In this document: in pieces, positions 5,054 through 9,502 of the stretch
Layout: each line of letters opens with the position of its first letter
Numbering within the stretch: position 1 is the stretch's first letter
Assembly: GCA_905214435.1 (NCBI GenBank)
Contig: CAJMMA010000062.1
Coordinates: 1 to 9,502, forward strand
From: an uncultured bacterium
Lineage (GTDB): Bacteria; Actinomycetota; Coriobacteriia; Coriobacteriales; Coriobacteriaceae
DNA: 9,502 nt
Direction of reading: 5' to 3'
Notes under the pieces: generated by a model
Told to the model about the DNA's origin: nothing
What the model saw: only the letters and a program-made list of their open reading frames with translations
Databases searched by the model: none
Translations under genes and position numbers: made by a program

Positions 5054-5635
5054 ATGAGAGTCGTCAACGACTTTACATCGAAGACCGATGAGGGGACGTC
5101 GCGTCGCGGCTTTATGGCTTCGGGCCTGGCCCCCTTTGGTGCCATGCCTCGCATTGATTACATTTGTGCCAACGGGCTGTTCCGACGGCACCTGGGCAAC
5201 ATTGCACAGTTGGAATCGGGGCGCATCTTCTGCCGCCACGGTATTGACCATCTGCTCGATGTCGCTCGCATTATGTGGATCAAGAATCTCGAGGAACAGC
5301 TCGAATTTGACCGCGAGGTCATCTACGCCACGGCACTTCTTCACGATATCGGCAAAGATGAACAGTATGAATCGGGTATATCCCATGATGTTGCAAGCGA
5401 ACGCGTCGCTGATGCGATTCTCGGCGGCATGCCCGATGACGTGGCGTTTGAGCCGGCCGATGCCGCAGCCATTAAGACGGCCATTCTGGGCCATCGAAAG
5501 CTGCGCGTGAACAGCCAACCGCTTGAGCGTCTGCTCTATGCAGCCGACAAAGCGTCGCGCGCCTGCTTTGCATGCCCCGCGCGCAATGCTTGCAACTGGA
5601 GCGATGATAAAAAGAACCTGTCGATTCGCGTGTAG
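5054..5635 (+). CDS. HD-domain phosphohydrolase in the folate cluster (function unproven)
   Basis: A 193-residue soluble protein with the metal-binding HD-superfamily pattern: His66 (in IDHLLDVARI), His97-Asp98 (LLHDIGK), His111 (GISHDVAS) and Asp165 (AADKASR). A cysteine cluster CFACPARNAC (Cys171, 174, 180) follows in the C-terminus. This matches a small HD family common in Firmicutes, there often starting near what is residue 31 here (MPRIDY). HD proteins hydrolyse phosphate ester or anhydride bonds of nucleotides. It sits between folE and folB, where the organism needs to remove phosphates from dihydroneopterin triphosphate; no Nudix FolQ/NudB is visible in the window. A role in that step is inference. 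The chosen ATG lies 2 bp after the folE stop and has no good ribosome site, so translation is probably coupled; starts at 5114 or 5144 are possible and would remove a low-similarity N-terminal extension. Confidence 0.85.
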   Translation: MRVVNDFTSKTDEGTSRRGFMASGLAPFGAMPRIDYICANGLFRRHLGNIAQLESGRIFCRHGIDHLLDVARIMWIKNLEEQLEFDREVIYATALLHDIGKDEQYESGISHDVASERVADAILGGMPDDVAFEPADAAAIKTAILGHRKLRVNSQPLERLLYAADKASRACFACPARNACNWSDDKKNLSIRV

Positions 5636-5678
5636 TTAGTTTGCGCGGTCGGGGTTCTAAACGAAGGAGACGATCGCG

Positions 5679-6164
5679 TTGAGTAACAAAAAACTGCCCG
5701 AGAATGCAACCAAGACTGAAGGTGCTGAGCTCGCCCGCCGTGGAAGGGGCGAAATATCCACCGCAACGGCGGTGCCTCACGTGAGCTATGACGATCTGCG
5801 CCATGCCGATCGTATTGTCATTGACGGCCTTGAGGTTTTTGCCAACCATGGCGTGTATCCCGAGGAGAACGCGCTGGGTCAGAAGTTCATCGTTTCTCTG
5901 GTGCTCTATGCCGACCTGCGCGCGGCGGGGGAGCACGATAACCTGGATGCCTCGATTGACTACGGCTCGGTGTGCCACGATGTCGATGGCTATCTGCGCG
6001 AGCATACGTTTAAGCTCATCGAGGCGGCAGCCGAGGGGACAGCCCAGATGCTGCTGCGCCGTTATCCCTCGCTGCTTGGTGTGCGCATAAAGCTCGATAA
6101 GCCGTGGGCTCCTGTTGGCCTGCCCCTGGCAAGCTGCGGCGTCGAGATCGAGCGCGTGCGCTAA
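5679..6164 (+). CDS. folB: Dihydroneopterin aldolase (FolB) with N-terminal extension
   Basis: FolB cleaves 7,8-dihydroneopterin to 6-hydroxymethyl-7,8-dihydropterin and glycolaldehyde, the step after dephosphorylation of the FolE product. The core begins at about residue 44 (DRIVIDGLEVFANHGVYPEE). It includes the catalytic-loop glutamate (Glu62/63, HGVYPEEN), Tyr95 in SIDYGSV, Glu115 in KLIEAAA, and catalytic Lys141 in KLDKPWAPV. The start is a TTG: the strong AAGGAG at 5664-5669 stands 9 nt before it, and no better start exists downstream (a GTG near 5780 lacks a good ribosome site). The resulting protein of 161 residues carries about 40 extra N-terminal residues, low in hydrophobics and rich in Lys, Glu, Ala and Thr; the family is usually about 120 residues. 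It is the last gene of the folE-HD-folB run; folP and folK are not in the window. Confidence 0.93.
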   Translation: MSNKKLPENATKTEGAELARRGRGEISTATAVPHVSYDDLRHADRIVIDGLEVFANHGVYPEENALGQKFIVSLVLYADLRAAGEHDNLDASIDYGSVCHDVDGYLREHTFKLIEAAAEGTAQMLLRRYPSLLGVRIKLDKPWAPVGLPLASCGVEIERVR

Positions 6165-6170
6165 CCGGCT

Positions 6171-6947
6171 CTAATACGACTCTATGGGTGGCTGCTTGAG
6201 CCGCTGCGACAGAGCTTTATTGTTGGGACAGTACGTGTCGAGCAGGGCGTGGAATCGCTGATTGTGGCTTGGCTCGAGCAAGTGGACGAGCTCGTGGGCG
6301 ACAACCATGTCGAGGCATTCGATGGGATAGGCGGCAAGTTCGAGTGCGATGCGAATGGCGCCGGTCTTGGGCGTGCATGATCCCCAGCGCGTTTTCATGC
6401 TGCGCACGGAGACGCGGGCCACGGTGACGCCCATTGCGATTTCGTACGCGTGCACCATATCGTACAGCGCCGTGGTGACCTCGGTTGCATAGAGCTGGTC
6501 GATACGGGCTTGGAGCTCATCGGACGTTAGGCCGTCGAGGATTGCGTGCCGCTTGGCCTGTGGGCCTTCGTCCGATTCATCGGTACCCATAAAACTTGCG
6601 AAGGTGGCCTGTTTGGGTCGCGGTGCGGGTGATGTAAAGTTGTGATCGAGTGCATCCTGTACCGTGATGGGCTTGCCCCAAAGTGCAATGATGGACGAGG
6701 GGCTGAGCGGCTCTCGTGCCGTCGCCTGACGCTGCTCGCGCTGGGCAAGTCGGCTGGTAATCCAGGCGCTGTTGCGCTTCACAAACGCTTCGATACGCTC
6801 GCGGGTGGCGCCGAGCGGTGCGCTGGCGTGGACCTCACCGCTCGAAGTGACGCGTAGGTTGAAGTTCTTGACGCACTTTTTGGTAACGACGACGGGGATG
6901 GGTGTCCCATCCGGTCGGGATGCGGAAATCGTAAACTGCTGCGTCAA
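6171..6947 (-). CDS. YgjP-like (DUF45/WLM-type) zinc metallopeptidase
   Basis: This 258-residue protein belongs to the YgjP/M48-like metallopeptidase group, whose substrates are poorly known. The zinc site is HELVHLLEPSH (His218, Glu219, His222, third ligand His228), preceded by the family signature RWGSC in KTRWGSC. The N-terminal half has the family's KRSxx-like beta region (VVVTKKCVKNFNLRV) and the 'W-I-x-x-R-L' helix. I chose a TTG start at 6947-6945 because AAAGGA (complement of 6954-6959) stands 6 nt before it. The in-frame ATG at 7010 lies inside the hairpin after the dipeptidase gene and lacks a ribosome site. It is convergent with folB, with only 6 bp between the stop codons and no terminator between. 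The dipeptidase gene lies upstream on the same strand, so both may be one transcript. No signal peptide or membrane segment is visible. Confidence 0.88.
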   Translation of the reverse strand: MTQQFTISASRPDGTPIPVVVTKKCVKNFNLRVTSSGEVHASAPLGATRERIEAFVKRNSAWITSRLAQREQRQATAREPLSPSSIIALWGKPITVQDALDHNFTSPAPRPKQATFASFMGTDESDEGPQAKRHAILDGLTSDELQARIDQLYATEVTTALYDMVHAYEIAMGVTVARVSVRSMKTRWGSCTPKTGAIRIALELAAYPIECLDMVVAHELVHLLEPSHNQRFHALLDTYCPNNKALSQRLKQPPIESY

Positions 6948-6969
6948 AAGCGGTCCTTTGGATTGGGGA

Positions 6970-7005
6970 CGGGCCGGCATGTCGACCGTTCGGCATGCCG
7001 GCCCG
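6970..7005 (-). repeat. 12-bp perfect inverted repeat between the dipeptidase and metallopeptidase genes
   Basis: CGGGCCGGCATG (6970-6981) pairs with CATGCCGGCCCG (6994-7005) around a 12-nt loop. It begins 16 bp downstream of the dipeptidase stop on the minus strand and ends 22 bp before the TTG of the metallopeptidase gene. No T-run follows in either direction, so it is more likely an mRNA-stabilising or attenuating stem than a Rho-independent terminator. Confidence 0.65.
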
Positions 7006-7021
7006 CTCAAGGGATGTGAAA

Positions 7022-8035
7022 TTAATAACGCTCGAAGAAGGCAAGCGCGTTGTCGCTGCAGAGCTTTTGCATCACGGTCTTGCCAAAATGCTTGGAAAGC
7101 ATGTTCTGGAACTCGGGCATCATGCTGGCATCGGAGAGGAAGGCGGGCACCGTGGCACCGTCCCAGTCGCCACCGAGTGCGATGACGTCCTCGCCGCCCA
7201 GGTCGAGCCAGTGCTCGATATGTGCCGCCAGCTGGTCGAAGGTGACGTCTGCGGCGGTCTTGTTGGTTGCGTCGTTGGAAAGGAACTCGCTGCAGTAGTT
7301 GAGGCCGACGATACCGCCCATGTCGCGAATGGTGCGGAACTGGTCGTCGGTGAGGTTACGCTTGACGCCGCAAACCGCGCGGGAGTTGGAGTGGCTGGCG
7401 ACGAAGGGGCGCGTGGCGCGGGCGGCGACCTCGTCAAAGCACTCATCGTTGAAGTGGGAGACGTCGAGCACCATGCCGGCGTGCTCCATCTGCGTAAGCG
7501 CCTCGATGCCGGCGGCGGTGAGGCCGGCGTGGGTGTTGTGGCCGCTCGCGAGCGGTCCCTGCGCGTTCCAGCTGAGTGACGACATAAGCACGCCCAGGCT
7601 CTTGAGCACCTCGATCAGCGCGGGGTCCTCGGCAAAGAACGTGGCGTTTTCGATGGTGTGGATGCAAGCGACCTTGCCGTCCTTGAGCGCGGGGCGAATG
7701 TCTGCGGCGCTGCGCACGTTGACCATACGGTCGTGGTTGAGCATTGCCTGGCCGCTCATATGCGCCATGATCTGCGCCTGGAAGCGCGCGGCGTGGGCGG
7801 TGGGAATCTCGTCGGGGACAAACGTGGCGAAGCACTGTGCCCACGGCGTGTTGCCGATCTTTGCGAGCGAGATGGCACAGGCGTTACCCTCGATGAGGTC
7901 GAAATCTTGCGGATGCGTTTCGTCGCCGGGGAAATAACCGTCGGTGCCGGCGGTAAAGCGCAGGTCGAGATCGAGCGTGGCCCAGCCGATTCGGTCGGCA
8001 GTGTCGCAGTGTAGGTCAAATACGGGATATGCCAT
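7022..8035 (-). CDS. Membrane-dipeptidase family (peptidase M19) zinc dipeptidase
   Basis: M19 enzymes hydrolyse dipeptides, including those with a D-residue at the C-terminal position, with a binuclear zinc site. The expected ligands are all present in order: His9 and Asp11 in DLHCDT, bridging Glu129 in CIHTIEN, His194 in VLDVSHF, His215 in FVASHSNSR, and the Asp pair of GGDWDG (290/292). Spacing is close to that of human renal dipeptidase. The protein has 337 residues, without a signal peptide or C-terminal anchor, so it is probably cytoplasmic despite the family name. The ATG at 8035 was preferred over one ten codons upstream because GGAGG stands 4 nt before it. It is transcribed divergently from slyD and is probably followed on the same transcript by the metallopeptidase gene. 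The role is likely peptide catabolism or recycling of D-amino-acid peptides. Confidence 0.93.
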   Translation of the reverse strand: MAYPVFDLHCDTADRIGWATLDLDLRFTAGTDGYFPGDETHPQDFDLIEGNACAISLAKIGNTPWAQCFATFVPDEIPTAHAARFQAQIMAHMSGQAMLNHDRMVNVRSAADIRPALKDGKVACIHTIENATFFAEDPALIEVLKSLGVLMSSLSWNAQGPLASGHNTHAGLTAAGIEALTQMEHAGMVLDVSHFNDECFDEVAARATRPFVASHSNSRAVCGVKRNLTDDQFRTIRDMGGIVGLNYCSEFLSNDATNKTAADVTFDQLAAHIEHWLDLGGEDVIALGGDWDGATVPAFLSDASMMPEFQNMLSKHFGKTVMQKLCSDNALAFFERY

Positions 8036-8155
8036 GGTTCCTCCGGTTGCAGCGTTTCTTTGCAAACTGTCATTGAATTGTATGACTAGGGTATAGTTAG
8101 CGCCATATGTTCACGGCGGCCCGCGTTGTGCGCCGCCCTTATCACGGAGGTTACC
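8036..8155. promoter_or_regulatory. Divergent control region between dipeptidase gene and slyD
   Basis: On the plus strand a -10 TATAGT (8092-8097) has a weak CTGTCA (8067-8072) about 19 bp upstream, pointing to slyD. The short slyD leader contains a GC-rich stem, GGCGGC (8115-8120) with GCCGCC (8132-8137), and then GGAGG (8146-8150). On the minus strand TACAAT (complement of 8077-8082) is a possible -10 for the dipeptidase gene, but no convincing -35 is seen. The hairpin has no T-run and is probably a 5' UTR structure. Confidence 0.45.
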
Positions 8156-8584
8156 ATGTCCAACCAGGGCAAGAAGGTCAAGACCCATTATCGCGGCACG
8201 CTCGATGACGGCACGCAGTTCGATAGCTCCTACGATCGCGGCGAGCCGCTGGAGTTCACCTGCGGCGCCGGTCAGATGATCAAGGGCTTCGACGCCGCTG
8301 TTGTCGACATGCAGGTGGGCGAGAAGAAGACCGTGCACATTCCTGCTGCCGATGCCTACGGCGAGCACAATCCCGAGATGGTTCTGACCTTCCCGGCCGA
8401 ACAGGTTCCCAACATCAAGCAGATCGAGAAGGGCATGAAGCTTTTCCTGTCCACGCCGAGCGGTATGCCCGTTCCCGCCGTGGTCATCGACGTAACGCCC
8501 GAGGCTGTGACGCTCGACGCCAACCACGAGCTGGCCGGCAAGGACCTCAACTTTGATATCGAGCTCGTTGAGGTCGAGGGTTAG
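8156..8584 (+). CDS. slyD: FKBP-type peptidyl-prolyl cis-trans isomerase, SlyD-like
   Basis: SlyD catalyses proline isomerisation and acts as a chaperone on nascent and unfolded proteins in the cytoplasm; in E. coli it also hands nickel to hydrogenase. The 142-residue protein has a split FKBP domain: the N-terminal part ends near residue 70 with AGQMIKGFDAAVVDMQVGE and DAYGEH, then the IF (insert-in-flap) chaperone domain (about 72-124), then the returning strand ELAGKDLNFDIEL. ATG 8156 follows GGAGG with a 5-nt gap; a longer in-frame start at 8126 lies inside the leader hairpin. Unlike E. coli SlyD, there is no His/Cys-rich metal-binding tail; the chain ends VEVEG. Three bases after its TAG the UreE-like gene begins, so the two are likely translationally coupled. 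Confidence 0.94.
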   Translation: MSNQGKKVKTHYRGTLDDGTQFDSSYDRGEPLEFTCGAGQMIKGFDAAVVDMQVGEKKTVHIPAADAYGEHNPEMVLTFPAEQVPNIKQIEKGMKLFLSTPSGMPVPAVVIDVTPEAVTLDANHELAGKDLNFDIELVEVEG

Positions 8585-8587
8585 AGT

Positions 8588-9166
8588 ATGCCTGAACGCT
8601 TGGTTTCGACGACATGCTTGGGAAATCTCAACGATCCGTCCTATGAACTCCTGCTTCGCCGGAAGTTGGGCGGCGTCTTTGAAGTTGACGAGCTACTGTT
8701 CGATTGGGACCGGGCTGATGTATGCGCGTTTGCGGGCGTGACGGAGCTGGGGCGCACGATCGATGTTCGGCTGGATGCTGCCGACGGCGGTCGTCTTGCC
8801 GATGGCGACGTGCTCGCCATCGACCGTTCGGGCATGGAGCCCGTGGCGGTTGTCGTGCGCCTGCGCAGCGCCGAGGTTTATTTGGTCGAAGTCGACCGCA
8901 TGGATTCGATTGCGCTCGCGCATGCGTGCTGGGAGATCGGCAATATGCACGCGCCGCTTTTCCGAGGCGATTCGGACGAGCATACCGTGCGCATGTATAC
9001 GCCGGTGCAGCCTGTTTTGGGCCGCATGCTCCGGGGCGTCGAGGGTGTTCGGCTCTCGGTGGTTACCCGTGAACTCGATGCGGACCGGCGCTTTGCATCG
9101 AGTGCGGCGGAGGCCGTCGTGAGCATGGCTCCCGACTTTACCATCGTAAAAAAGACGCGCGGCTAA
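8588..9166 (+). CDS. UreE-like protein (urease accessory / nickel-chaperone fold) with reduced metal site
   Basis: This 192-residue protein has the two-domain layout of UreE: an N-terminal beta domain ending in DVRLDAADGGRLADGDVLA (residues 59-77), then a ferredoxin-like C-terminal domain with V-DRMDSIALAHACWEIGNMHAPL. UreE is the dimeric chaperone that delivers nickel to urease. His121 in GNMHAPL corresponds to the essential dimer-interface histidine (His96 of the Klebsiella protein). The later histidine cluster before VLDDML is replaced by PVQP (before VLGRML), and there is no His-rich tail. No urease subunit or other accessory gene is present in the window. GAGGG stands 7 nt before the ATG and overlaps the end of slyD. 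It might be a lone UreE-family protein serving another nickel enzyme, or a family member that no longer handles nickel. Confidence 0.78.
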   Translation: MPERLVSTTCLGNLNDPSYELLLRRKLGGVFEVDELLFDWDRADVCAFAGVTELGRTIDVRLDAADGGRLADGDVLAIDRSGMEPVAVVVRLRSAEVYLVEVDRMDSIALAHACWEIGNMHAPLFRGDSDEHTVRMYTPVQPVLGRMLRGVEGVRLSVVTRELDADRRFASSAAEAVVSMAPDFTIVKKTRG

Positions 9167-9180
9167 GCGCGTATATACGC
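9155..9180. repeat. Small palindromes at the end of the UreE-like gene
   Basis: ACGCGC (9155-9160) can pair with GCGCGT (9167-9172) across the stop codon, and GCGTATATACGC (9169-9180) is a perfect 12-bp palindrome. No T-run follows. These could be a weak stem or a protein-binding site for the following HAD gene. Confidence 0.35.
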
Positions 9181-9248
9181 AAGGCGGGCTTTGAGGGGCG
9201 ACCAATCAAGGTCCGTCTTGCTGTTGATAGGAGGCTTTGGGGAAGCAT

Positions 9249-9502
9249 ATGGGTCTTGAGGGAATCAAGCTGATTGCATGCGATTTGGACGGCACGTTGC
9301 TGCATCCGGGGGAGCGCGAGCCGCGTTCCGAGGCCTTTGAACTCATCGATGAACTGCATCGTCGCGGTATCGTGTTTATGCCGGCGAGCGGCCGTCAATA
9401 TGCGAGCTTGCGCTACCTGTTTGCCCCGGTGGCCGATGAGCTCGCCTATGTATGCGAAAACGGAGCCCTGGTGATGAGCGAGGGGCGTGCCGTTGTCAAG
9501 CG
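9249..9502 (+). CDS. Cof-type HAD-superfamily (HAD-IIB) phosphatase, 3' truncated by window end
   Basis: The first 84 residues of an open frame running off the right edge begin MGLEGIKLIACDLDGTLL. HAD motif I is DLDGT, with the nucleophile Asp12 and acid/base Asp14. Motif II is Ser47 in FMPASGRQ. Then comes VADELAYVCENGALV, the typical N-terminal run of Cof-type phosphatases before the C2 cap. These enzymes dephosphorylate small phosphate compounds such as sugar phosphates and FMN, and substrates cannot be predicted from this part. The ATG at 9249 has GGGGA 5 nt upstream (9239-9243); a stronger AGGAGG (9229-9234) is 14 nt away, too far to be used well. A separate promoter in the 82-bp gap from the UreE-like gene was not recognised. 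Confidence 0.88.
   Translation, partial: MGLEGIKLIACDLDGTLLHPGEREPRSEAFELIDELHRRGIVFMPASGRQYASLRYLFAPVADELAYVCENGALVMSEGRAVVK

Noticed and set aside
6970..7005. Rho-independent terminator after the dipeptidase gene
   Set aside because: The stem is strong but lacks a T-run on either side and sits just before the ribosome site of the next gene on the same strand, so I list it as an inverted repeat only.

Overview
The window looks like chromosomal DNA of an obligately anaerobic, moderately GC-rich actinobacterium of the Coriobacteriia, most likely Collinsella or a close relative. The reasons are the G/C-ending codons, strong GGAGG-type ribosome sites beside some TTG starts, a class III (oxygen-sensitive) ribonucleotide reductase, and an actinobacterial-style alpha-glucosidase tail. 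This placement is inferred from style and gene content; no database search was made.

Layout. Positions 1-221 hold the C-terminus of a GH13-type glucosidase. A promoter at 321-349 then drives a tRNA-Gly(GCC)/tRNA-Val(GAC) pair that ends at an intrinsic terminator (524-560). Positions 561-1194 carry no convincing gene. They hold a 12-bp tandem repeat that may be an integrase-tail or att-site scar, then the nrdD control region: two NrdR-like boxes bracketing a sigma70-type promoter, and a structured leader of about 220 nt. nrdD (1195-3417) and its activase gene nrdG (3846-4427) are separated by about 430 bp containing two large inverted repeats and a small minus-strand ORF.

From 4494 to 6164 lies a partial pterin/folate cluster: folE, an HD-domain hydrolase and folB. 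The step between FolE and FolB, dephosphorylation of dihydroneopterin triphosphate, has no standard enzyme here, and the HD protein occupies its place. Positions 6171-8035 (minus strand) encode a YgjP-type metallopeptidase and an M19 dipeptidase. A divergent control region leads to slyD (FKBP-type peptidyl-prolyl isomerase), closely followed by a UreE-like protein, then the start of a Cof-type HAD hydrolase cut by the window end.

Functional picture. nrdDG supplies dNTPs without oxygen and appears to be under NrdR control. folE-HD-folB makes dihydropterin precursors, so the nucleotide and one-carbon functions sit together. The metallopeptidase and dipeptidase are catabolic or housekeeping. SlyD and the UreE-like protein belong to families linked to nickel delivery, but both lack the His-rich metal-storing tails and no urease or hydrogenase gene is visible. 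Most of the window is ordinary housekeeping sequence. The points most worth following are the HD protein as a candidate missing pterin phosphohydrolase, the nested 140-bp palindrome, the paired NrdR boxes and the SlyD/UreE-like couple.
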